From the NCBI GenBank assembly GCA_002449555.1, contig DJXA01000013.1, forward strand, positions 1 to 5,630: 5,630 nucleotides of DNA, given 5' to 3'. Source of the DNA: Atopobiaceae bacterium UBA7016. Its GTDB lineage: Bacteria; Actinomycetota; Coriobacteriia; Coriobacteriales; Atopobiaceae. The notes below the pieces were generated by a model. That model was given only the letters and a program-made list of their open reading frames with translations, was not told the origin of the DNA and did no database searches. Positions 1 to 5,063 of this stretch are shown one piece after another. Both the position numbers and the translations under genes were made by a program. How positions within the stretch are numbered: the first letter of the stretch is position 1; every line of letters starts with the position of its first letter.

Positions 1-1
1 G

Positions 2-724
2 GACCGTTTACGGCTCATTCTGGGCAACGAGGGGCTCGCGCGGGTTGCCGCAGCACGCGTCATGGTGCTGGGGCTGGGCGGTGTTGGCTCGGCATGCGCC
101 GAGGCGCTAGCGCGCGGTGGCGTGGGGTCGCTCGTGCTCATCGACCGCGACGTGGTCACGCCCTCAAACATCAACCGGCAGGCCCTTGCGTTTCAAAGCA
201 CCGTTGGTCGCCCCAAGGCCGAGGTCATGCGCGACATGGTGGCCGACATCAACCCTGCGTGCAACGTGGTGGCTGAGCAGGCCTTTATTGACAAGGACCG
301 CATCGCGGAGCAGCTGGGCGCCTTTCCGCGGCCCGACTACGTGGTGGACGCCATCGACACCGTCTCGCAGAAGCTGCGCATCGCGGCCTGGTGCCAGAGC
401 GAGGGCCTACGCGAAGTGAGCGCCATGGGCGGCGCCAACAAGCTGGATCCCACCCGGTTTCGCTTCTCCCCCATCGAGAAGACGTCCATCGACCCCATCG
501 CACGCGTCATGCGCAAGGAGTGCCGCAAGCGCGGCATCAAGGGCCTGACCGTGCTGTGGTCCGACGAGCAGCCACGCGAGGCCGAAGGCAAGTTTGACAA
601 CATCGACGAGCGCGGCTTTGTGCGCGAAGGAGCCTCCATCCTGGGAACCATGAGCTACCTTCCGCCCATCATGGGCCAGATGCTGGCAAGCAAGGTCATC
701 CGTGACATTGCGGGGCTCTCGTAA
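2..724 (+). CDS. tcdA: TcdA-like ThiF/E1-fold enzyme (tRNA threonylcarbamoyladenosine dehydratase family), 5' end outside window
   Basis: The family activates tRNA N6-threonylcarbamoyladenosine with ATP and cyclises it to the ct6A form, in the cytoplasm. The frame is open from base 2 to the TAA at 722-724, giving 240 visible residues. The Met at 62 is internal: the codons before it read LRLILGNEGLARVAAARVMV, the usual lead-in to the first beta strand of this fold. From that Met as residue 1, the nucleotide-binding loop GLGGVGS is at 4-10, the ATP-ribose strand and loop LIDRDVVTPSNINRQ at 26-40, a conserved Lys at 52, and the switch motif DAID at 97-100. The following GGANKLDPTRF and K-T-x-x-DP segments (about 123-145) are typical of TcdA rather than MoeB or ThiF, and no MoeB/ThiF-type zinc CxxC pairs are visible. 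About 20-30 N-terminal residues are probably missing. It overlaps tatD by one base. A different E1-like substrate cannot be excluded. Confidence 0.85.
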   Translation, partial: DRLRLILGNEGLARVAAARVMVLGLGGVGSACAEALARGGVGSLVLIDRDVVTPSNINRQALAFQSTVGRPKAEVMRDMVADINPACNVVAEQAFIDKDRIAEQLGAFPRPDYVVDAIDTVSQKLRIAAWCQSEGLREVSAMGGANKLDPTRFRFSPIEKTSIDPIARVMRKECRKRGIKGLTVLWSDEQPREAEGKFDNIDERGFVREGASILGTMSYLPPIMGQMLASKVIRDIAGLS

Positions 725-1509
725 TGGAGGGCCTGCGTCTGGTTGACATGCACTGCCACCTTGACTTCATGTCCAATGCCGCCGAGGTCGCTGCGGATGC
801 AGCGCAACAAGGGCTGGCCATCTTCGCGACCACCGTGACGCCGCAGGGCTATGAGCGCGCTTGCGGTGATCTGGCGTGCCACAGCAACGTACGCATTGGC
901 GTGGGATTGCACCCTTGGTGGGTGGCCGATGGTCGCTGCACGTGGGCGGACGTGGAGCAGGCGGCCGCGCTGGCACGTGAGGCGCGCTACGTAGGCGAGG
1001 TTGGGCTCGACTTCTCTCCTAAACACGTGCCTGACGGTTCAAACGAATCGCAGGTCAAGGCCTTTGCGAAGGTCGTACGGGCGTGTGCTGACGGAACGGC
1101 CGTGACGGGGCCGAAGCTGCTCTCCATCCACTCCGTACGCTCTGCCGGCACCGTCTTGGACGTGTTGCAGGAGAGCGGCTGCCTGGAGACCTGCCGCTGC
1201 ATCTTCCATTGGTTCAGCGGCACCAGCGACGAGCTGCACCGAGCCGTCAAGGCGGGCTGTTGGTTTTCCATCAACGAGATGATGCTCGCTACCCGCCGCG
1301 GTCGTGAGTACGCGCGGCAGCTGCCTCTGGACAAGCTGCTGCTTGAGACCGACCTTCCCCCTCAGCAAGATGCTCCCTTCAGCGCAGAGGCCATCATTTC
1401 GTCGCTCGAGCGTACGGTCGAGCAGCTGGAGGCCATCAAGAAGGCGGACGTACGCTCGATTACCACCCAGAATGCGCTTGAGTTACTGCAGACCGCCCCG
1501 ACCAGGTGA
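724..1509 (+). CDS. TatD family metal-dependent hydrolase (putative DNase)
   Basis: This 261-residue protein belongs to the amidohydrolase-fold TatD family, cytoplasmic TIM-barrel enzymes that use two divalent metals. Characterised members act as 3'-5' DNases or in DNA and RNA quality control; the substrate here is inferred from the family. The whole metal-ligand set is visible: H10-x-H12 in VDMHCHLD, E92 in VGEVGLDF, H136 in LLSIHSVR, H162 in IFHWFSG and D210 in LLETDLP. GLHPWW (61-66) is the usual second motif. Length is normal for the family. The region around 98-130, after GEVGLDF, differs from the common Q-x-x-x-F stretch but stays compatible. The ATG shares an A with the upstream TAA (TAATG) and has only a weak purine run before it (GGGG at 712-715), so translation is probably coupled to tcdA. 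The final codons form a terminator stem, with the TGA in its loop. The family call is firm; true tatD orthology is not shown, so no symbol is given. Confidence 0.9.
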   Translation: MEGLRLVDMHCHLDFMSNAAEVAADAAQQGLAIFATTVTPQGYERACGDLACHSNVRIGVGLHPWWVADGRCTWADVEQAAALAREARYVGEVGLDFSPKHVPDGSNESQVKAFAKVVRACADGTAVTGPKLLSIHSVRSAGTVLDVLQESGCLETCRCIFHWFSGTSDELHRAVKAGCWFSINEMMLATRRGREYARQLPLDKLLLETDLPPQQDAPFSAEAIISSLERTVEQLEAIKKADVRSITTQNALELLQTAPTR

Positions 1510-1526
1510 TCGGGGCGGTCCTTTTT
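1491..1526 (+). terminator. Intrinsic terminator of the tcdA-tatD unit
   Basis: A perfect 11-bp stem (GACCGCCCCGA at 1491-1501 against TCGGGGCGGTC at 1510-1520) encloses an 8-base loop and is followed by CTTTTT (1521-1526). The 5' arm lies within the last sense codons of tatD, and the TGA stop (1507-1509) is in the loop. On the minus strand the same stem is followed by TGCAGTAA and not by a T-run, so it is weaker, at best, as a terminator for the convergent SPFH gene that stops at 1551. Confidence 0.93.
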
Positions 1527-1550
1527 ACGGCAGTTTTGCGCGGCAGGTAC

Positions 1551-2546
1551 CTAGTTCTCGGCCTTCTTGGACTCTTCGGCAACCAGCAGGTCACGCAGAA
1601 CGGCATCGTTGCCGGTAAACTCGCTCGGCAGCACCACGGTATGGGCGCCACGCTTGGCAAACTCCTCCATCATGCCTACCCACTGCGTGAACTCAAACAG
1701 GCGGTTGGCTTCCTCGGCATCAAGTTCGGCACCTTGGATGACGTCGATGGACTCGCGAATGCCCTGTGCGATGGCCAGACGCTGGCTCGCGATACCGTGA
1801 CCCTCGGCTTCCATGGCCTGTGCCTTTGCCTGGGCGGCGATGACGGTCTTCTGGCGCTCGGCCTCAGCCTCGTTCTTGGCACTCTCAAGGTCGTTCTTCG
1901 AGGCAATGATGCGGTTCATCGACTGCTGCACGTCCTTGGGCAGCTTGATGGAGGTGATGAGCGTGGTCACAATGACGTAGCCGTACTCGCGCATCTTCTC
2001 GGAAACCACCTCGTCGATGGCGCGCGCGATGGCATCCTTCTCGGTGAAGACCTCGTCAAGCTTGCGGCTAGGAATCTGCGAACGTAGCGCGTCGGCGAAG
2101 TAGTCCTTCATCTGGGCAACCGGGTCCGTAAGAGTGTAGAGGCTCTTGTAGATGCCGCTAGGCCCCTCGATAGGCTGCTCGTAGTCAACGTGGTACTGAA
2201 CAGAAACGTCCAGCTCGATGGTGACGTTGTCCTCGGTCTTGGCATCAAAGGTGATGTGTTCGTCCTCCGTCATGAGCGACACGTCGCGCACGCGGTCGAT
2301 GAACGGCACGCGCACATGGAAGCCCGGGCCCACAACCTGATAGAAGCGGCCGAGACGCTCGATGACGCCCACGTGCTGCTGCTGGATCACGTAGAACCAG
2401 CCCTGATAGGAGTCGTTGACCGTGCCCGGATGACGCGTCGCGCCGCCAATCGCGGACCCAACCACCTTCAGCACAATCACGACGAAGAGAATGGGCACGA
2501 TAAGACCCATCACCATGGCGGTCAGCTCCCCAAAGTCGAAATACAT
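1551..2546 (-). CDS. SPFH/Band 7 (prohibitin-stomatin superfamily) membrane protein, HIR-like
   Basis: This 331-residue protein has one N-terminal hydrophobic anchor (about 9-29), an SPFH domain (about 53-205) opening FYVIQQQHVGVIERLGRF and including the PGFH turn at 74-77, and a charged helix rich in Ala, Glu and Lys (about 205-262) likely to be a coiled coil. Its C-terminal part carries GIASQRLAIAQGIRESI (251-267) and a TQW-x-x-MMEEF...TVVLP segment (287-307). These match, from memory, plant and bacterial HIR-type stomatin homologues better than HflK/HflC, floT or QmcA. SPFH proteins form oligomeric scaffolds or cages in membranes and often regulate membrane proteases or channels; the partner here is unknown. 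The start is set by AAGGAGG (2553-2559) six bases before the ATG. No NfeD gene is adjacent, unlike many bacterial stomatin operons. It lies downstream of another membrane-protein gene but behind that gene's terminator, so it probably has its own promoter. Confidence 0.88.
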   Translation of the reverse strand: MYFDFGELTAMVMGLIVPILFVVIVLKVVGSAIGGATRHPGTVNDSYQGWFYVIQQQHVGVIERLGRFYQVVGPGFHVRVPFIDRVRDVSLMTEDEHITFDAKTEDNVTIELDVSVQYHVDYEQPIEGPSGIYKSLYTLTDPVAQMKDYFADALRSQIPSRKLDEVFTEKDAIARAIDEVVSEKMREYGYVIVTTLITSIKLPKDVQQSMNRIIASKNDLESAKNEAEAERQKTVIAAQAKAQAMEAEGHGIASQRLAIAQGIRESIDVIQGAELDAEEANRLFEFTQWVGMMEEFAKRGAHTVVLPSEFTGNDAVLRDLLVAEESKKAEN

Positions 2547-2552
2547 CTCATT

Positions 2553-2559
2553 CCTCCTT
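2553..2559 (-). promoter_or_regulatory. Ribosome binding site of the SPFH gene
   Basis: AAGGAGG on the minus strand lies six bases before the ATG at 2544-2546. It is a full match to the anti-Shine-Dalgarno core and fixes the start of the SPFH protein. An out-of-frame ATG sits inside the spacer (AATGAG). Confidence 0.85.
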
Positions 2560-2563
2560 CTGG

Positions 2564-2583
2564 CTCAAGGAAACTACCTTGAG
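2564..2583 (-). repeat. 7-bp inverted repeat in the SPFH gene leader
   Basis: CTCAAGG and CCTTGAG form a perfect inverted repeat with a 6-base spacer, about 17 bases upstream of the SPFH start codon and just before its Shine-Dalgarno sequence. It could be a transcription-factor operator or a 5' mRNA hairpin. There is no T-run after it, so it is not a terminator. Its existence is seen; its function is a guess. Confidence 0.5.
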
Positions 2584-2587
2584 ACGG

Positions 2588-2614
2588 ATAGTACCCACTC
2601 GTCGATGCGAGCAA
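2588..2614 (-). promoter_or_regulatory. Candidate promoter for the SPFH gene (weak)
   Basis: On the minus strand a TTGCTC hexamer (2609-2614) and a TACTAT hexamer (2588-2593) are separated by 15 bases. Both are partial matches to the sigma-70-type consensus and the spacing is short. The argument for a promoter somewhere in 2560-2640 is mainly positional: the upstream gene ends in a strong terminator and the SPFH gene has a strong ribosome site. A start of transcription near 2581 would fall in the inverted repeat. Confidence 0.25.
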
Positions 2615-2642
2615 TTCGATCGGCTTCCACCATCGATTCTTC

Positions 2643-2681
2643 AAGAAAGAAGACGGGGCGAAGGTCTCCCCTCGCCCCGTC
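2643..2681 (-). terminator. Intrinsic terminator of the acidic-tailed membrane protein gene
   Basis: A perfect 10-bp GC-rich stem (GACGGGGCGA at 2672-2681 read on the minus strand, pairing with TCGCCCCGTC at 2652-2661) has a 10-base loop. It is followed on the minus strand by the pyrimidine, T-rich run TTCTTTCTT. It begins about 25 bases after the stop codon of the membrane protein gene. It probably separates that transcript from the SPFH gene downstream. Confidence 0.85.
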
Positions 2682-2706
2682 GGCTTCGTGCGTCTGTTGC
2701 GCCCGC

Positions 2707-3648
2707 TTACGCGGCCTCGTCCTCGGCCTCGACTTCGGCCTCAGGCTCGACCTCAGCCTCGGCTTCCGGCGCGGCCTCGGCTTCCGGCTCGACCTCGACC
2801 TCGACCTCGGCCTCAGTCTCCTCGGCAGCCGGTGCCTCGGTGGACACGCTGTTGGCCTCGGAGAGCTTCTTCAGGGTCTCGCTGCCGGACGCCTTGGCGC
2901 AGTCCTTGCAGGGCCTGGAGAGGCCGTGCTCGTAGGCGGCAGCCGCGTCGCCCGAGTAGATGGTTGCCGAGTTGATAATGTGGCTGCAGTTAGGGTTGAG
3001 GTGGTAAACGGTGCCGTGCTCGGTCCAGTACACCGTGCCGTCACCCAGCTCGATGGCGTTCTGCTGCATGGCCTCCAGGTCCTCAGAAGAGACCGGGTTG
3101 AAGTCGGCGGAAGAGCCCATGCCCACGGCCAGCGCGATGACGGCAACCACAGTTGCGATGGTCTTGGTGCGCTTGTCGGCATCCTTGTCCAGAAGCGCCA
3201 TGACGAGGAACGGCAGGAACGCGACAACCGACAGGATGGCGCCCAGCTGCGACTTCACGAAGAACTCGAAGGCGTTCTTCTCGGAAGGCGGATCGATATG
3301 GTTTGCCTTCTTCCACAGCAGACCCGCGACGACGACGCACACGAGGTCAAGCGCCAGGAAGATGCACGTCCACACCAGCGGCTCGAACAACGGCAGCTTG
3401 CCGTAGATGGGGCTGGACTGCATGAGCGACATAAGCGCCAGCGCCTCGAGGATGATGGCGATCACCCACAGCATGATCGCGATGATGCGCTTGTTGCCGA
3501 CCTCGCCCGTCGCTTCGACGTTCTTGATCTTGACCTCGGTGGCGACGTCCTTGGCGTCGGTCACGACCGTCTGCTCAGAAATCTGCTTGCCGGTGTCCGC
3601 ATCAATAAAGACGCGCTTGACCCGGCGCTTCTCTCCCTGTTCTGCCAT
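2707..3648 (-). CDS. Multi-pass membrane protein with Ada-like zinc-knuckle module and Glu-rich tail, unknown function
   Basis: I do not recognise this 313-residue protein as a named family. A basic, soluble N-terminus (1-54) precedes four hydrophobic segments (about 55-76, 91-112, 135-153 and 163-180). A small module follows at about 205-252: VYWTEHGTVYHLNPNCSHI, then A-rich sequence and GLSRPCKDCAK. H216, C221, C247 and C250 are spaced like the zinc ligands of the Ada N-terminal domain, with His where Ada has its first Cys, so a structural metal site is plausible. Residues 276-313 are acidic low complexity (18 Glu and one Asp of 38, no Lys or Arg). I chose the second ATG (MAEQ, 3646-3648) because AAGGGG lies nine bases before it; the ATG at 3655-3657 directly abuts that run. 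Three extra residues would be added if the first is used. Which side of the membrane the module faces is unclear. It has its own terminator and probably its own promoter. Confidence 0.85.
   Translation of the reverse strand: MAEQGEKRRVKRVFIDADTGKQISEQTVVTDAKDVATEVKIKNVEATGEVGNKRIIAIMLWVIAIILEALALMSLMQSSPIYGKLPLFEPLVWTCIFLALDLVCVVVAGLLWKKANHIDPPSEKNAFEFFVKSQLGAILSVVAFLPFLVMALLDKDADKRTKTIATVVAVIALAVGMGSSADFNPVSSEDLEAMQQNAIELGDGTVYWTEHGTVYHLNPNCSHIINSATIYSGDAAAAYEHGLSRPCKDCAKASGSETLKKLSEANSVSTEAPAAEETEAEVEVEVEPEAEAAPEAEAEVEPEAEVEAEDEAA
2710..2824 (-). repeat. Degenerate hexamer tract encoding the Glu-Ala/Glu-Val tail
   Basis: About 115 bases at the 3' end of the membrane protein gene are built from variants of a six-base unit (CTCGGC, CTCGAC, TTCGGC, CTCAGC on the plus strand), each encoding Glu plus Ala, Val or Pro. 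Exact tandem copies are short (for example CTCGAC three times near 2792-2809), so it is an imperfect repeat. It is a candidate for length variation by slippage or recombination. Confidence 0.75.
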
Positions 3649-3657
3649 AGCAATCAT

Positions 3658-3663
3658 CCCCTT
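3658..3663 (-). promoter_or_regulatory. Ribosome binding site deciding the membrane protein start
   Basis: AAGGGG on the minus strand touches the ATG at 3655-3657 but is nine bases from the in-frame ATG at 3646-3648. Normal spacing favours the latter. The match to the anti-Shine-Dalgarno is partial. Confidence 0.55.
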
Positions 3664-3675
3664 TTCGATTACCTG

Positions 3676-3704
3676 ACGATATGCCTTGACCCATGATAGA
3701 GCAA
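3676..3704 (-). promoter_or_regulatory. Candidate promoter for the membrane protein gene (weak)
   Basis: TTGCTC (3699-3704) and TATCGT (3676-3681) on the minus strand are 17 bases apart, the preferred spacing, with partial matches to both consensus boxes. The first box overlaps the T-run of the clpX terminator. The gene needs a promoter here if that terminator is efficient. Confidence 0.3.
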
Positions 3705-3759
3705 AAAAGGGTCAGGCCCTCATCTTGCACGCCAACCGTGCGAAATTAGGACCTGACCC
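3703..3759 (-). terminator. clpX terminator, nested REP-like hairpin
   Basis: On the minus strand GGGTCAGGTCCT (3748-3759) pairs with AGGGCCTGACCC (3709-3720) over 12 bp, including one G-U pair, and is followed at once by six T residues (3703-3708). The 27-base loop itself contains a second hairpin, GCACG against CGTGC with a 5-base loop (3727-3741). The stem starts 18 bases after the clpX stop. It is a convincing intrinsic terminator; the long structured loop is unusual. Confidence 0.9.
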
Positions 3760-3777
3760 GAACGTTCGATAAAGACG

Positions 3778-5058
3778 CTACATACGATGCTTCGCTGCGC
3801 CCTCATGCAGGATGCGAGGCAGCTGGTTGCCGCCGACGCTCTCCTTGGTGACCACCACGCCCGTGATGTCCATGTCGCTGGGGATGTCGAACATCACCTG
3901 CTGGAGCGTTGCCTCGCAGATGGCGCGCAGGCCACGAGCGCCCGTGCCGCGGTCGATGGCCTGGCGGGCAATCTCGGTCAGGGCGTCGGGCTCAAACTCA
4001 AGGCGCACGCCCTCAAGCTCGAACATGCGGGTGTACTGCTTGACCAGCGCGTTCTTGGGCTTGGTGAGGATGTCCACCAGGTCGGTCTCGGTTAGCTCCT
4101 TGGTGGAGGTGATGACGGGGATGCGGCCCACGAACTCCGGGATCATGCCGAAGCTATGCAGGTCTTGTGGCATGACCTGTTCCATCAGGTTGTCCTGGTC
4201 GTCCTCCACCTTCTTGGCAAGCGTGCCGGTGAAGCCGATGCCCTTCTTGCCGATGCGGTCAGCCACGATCTTGTCCAGACCCACGAAGGCGCCAGCACAG
4301 ATGAACAGGATGTTGGTGGTGTCGATGTGGATGAGCTCCTGCTGCGGGTGCTTGCGGCCGCCCTGCGGCGGGACGCTCGCCTCGGTGCCCTCAAGAATCT
4401 TGAGGAGCGCCTGCTGCACGCCCTCGCCAGACACGTCGCGCGTGATGGAGAGGTTCTCGGCCTTGCGGGCAATCTTGTCGATCTCGTCCACGTAGACGAT
4501 GCCCACCTGCGCACGCTCGACGTCACCATCGGCCGCCGTGATGAGCTTGAGCAGGATGTTCTCAACGTCCTCGCCCACGTAGCCGGCCTCGGTCAGCGTG
4601 GTGGCATCGGCGATGGCGAAGGGAACCTGCAGGAAGCGGGCAAGCGTCTGCGCAAGGAGCGTCTTGCCGGTGCCCGTGGGGCCCAGCAGCAAGATGTTGC
4701 TCTTGGCGATCTCGACCTCTTCCTCGTCTTCCTCCACTTGGTCGTTGCCGGTCAGGATGCGGCGATAGTGGTTGTACACGGCAACGCTCATCGCACGCTT
4801 GGCCTGCTCCTGACCCATGACGTACTGCGAGAGCTCATCATAGATCTGGTGCGGCGTAGGGAGCTCGCTCAGGAACGGCTCGGAGAGGTCGATGTCGTCA
4901 ACCTCCTCGTCTGCCTTGGTCTCGGCGATGATCTGCCCGCAGGCCTCAACGCACTCGTCGCAGATGAAGACGCCGTGCGGGGATCTGATGAGCTTCTGAA
5001 CTTGGCTGCGGGGCTTTCCGCAAAATGAGCAGTGCAGCTCTGGCTCGTCTTGCGCCAT
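3778..5058 (-). CDS. clpX: ClpX, ATP-dependent unfoldase subunit of ClpXP protease
   Basis: This AAA+ ring ATPase recognises tagged or damaged cytoplasmic proteins, unfolds them and feeds them into ClpP. At 426 residues it is near the usual length (424 in E. coli). The N-terminal zinc-binding domain has C10, C13, C33 and C36. The ATPase core has Walker A GPTGTGKT (126-133), pore loop 1 GYVG (159-162), Walker B IVYVDEID (187-194), the RKH pore loop (235-237) and GAFVGL (256-261). The ClpP-docking IGF tripeptide is at 274-276, the arginine finger R312 is in EFVGRIPV, and sensor 2 is GARGLR (373-378). All key residues are present. A very acidic stretch, VEEDEEEVE (108-116), precedes the Walker A strand. 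The start is supported by GAGGAG eight bases upstream, which lies in the last two sense codons of clpP. It is cotranscribed with clpP (5-base gap) and ends at a strong terminator. Confidence 0.98.
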   Translation of the reverse strand: MAQDEPELHCSFCGKPRSQVQKLIRSPHGVFICDECVEACGQIIAETKADEEVDDIDLSEPFLSELPTPHQIYDELSQYVMGQEQAKRAMSVAVYNHYRRILTGNDQVEEDEEEVEIAKSNILLLGPTGTGKTLLAQTLARFLQVPFAIADATTLTEAGYVGEDVENILLKLITAADGDVERAQVGIVYVDEIDKIARKAENLSITRDVSGEGVQQALLKILEGTEASVPPQGGRKHPQQELIHIDTTNILFICAGAFVGLDKIVADRIGKKGIGFTGTLAKKVEDDQDNLMEQVMPQDLHSFGMIPEFVGRIPVITSTKELTETDLVDILTKPKNALVKQYTRMFELEGVRLEFEPDALTEIARQAIDRGTGARGLRAICEATLQQVMFDIPSDMDITGVVVTKESVGGNQLPRILHEGAAKHRM

Positions 5059-5063
5059 GTGGG

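Noticed and set aside
62..64. ATG as the start of the TcdA-like protein
   Set aside because: The frame is open to the window edge and the 20 codons before it encode the conserved helix and the beginning of the first Rossmann strand, so the true start is upstream.
724..1509. TatD protein as part of an anti-phage system such as Qat (QatD)
   Set aside because: None of the partner genes (ATPase, QueC-like) is adjacent; the neighbour is a tRNA-modification gene, and the pair looks like housekeeping.
1491..1520. Bidirectional terminator serving the SPFH gene too
   Set aside because: The stem is symmetrical, but on the minus strand it is followed by TGCAGTAA and has no T-run. How the SPFH transcript ends is not evident.
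1506..2087. A 193-codon plus-strand frame starting in the tatD terminator loop
   Set aside because: It overlaps the SPFH gene antisense, starts inside a terminator hairpin and has a repetitive Leu/Gly composition typical of shadow frames.
2710..2824. CRISPR array or tandem satellite
   Set aside because: The repeat unit is six bases, imperfect, in frame with a coding region and without spacers.
3655..3657. First ATG as the start of the acidic-tailed membrane protein
   Set aside because: The only purine-rich ribosome site directly abuts it, leaving no spacing; the in-frame ATG nine bases further on is better placed. It remains possible.
2491..3696. A 401-codon open frame on the plus strand opposite the membrane protein gene
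   Set aside because: It is antisense to a gene with clear helices, zinc ligands and a terminator. Its Leu/Gly/Arg-rich translation is the mirror of GC-biased codons, and no ribosome site or family motif is visible.
4156..5028. A 290-codon open frame on the plus strand opposite clpX
   Set aside because: It is the antisense shadow of a fully conserved clpX; the protein is low-complexity Leu/Val/Asp/His-rich with no motif.
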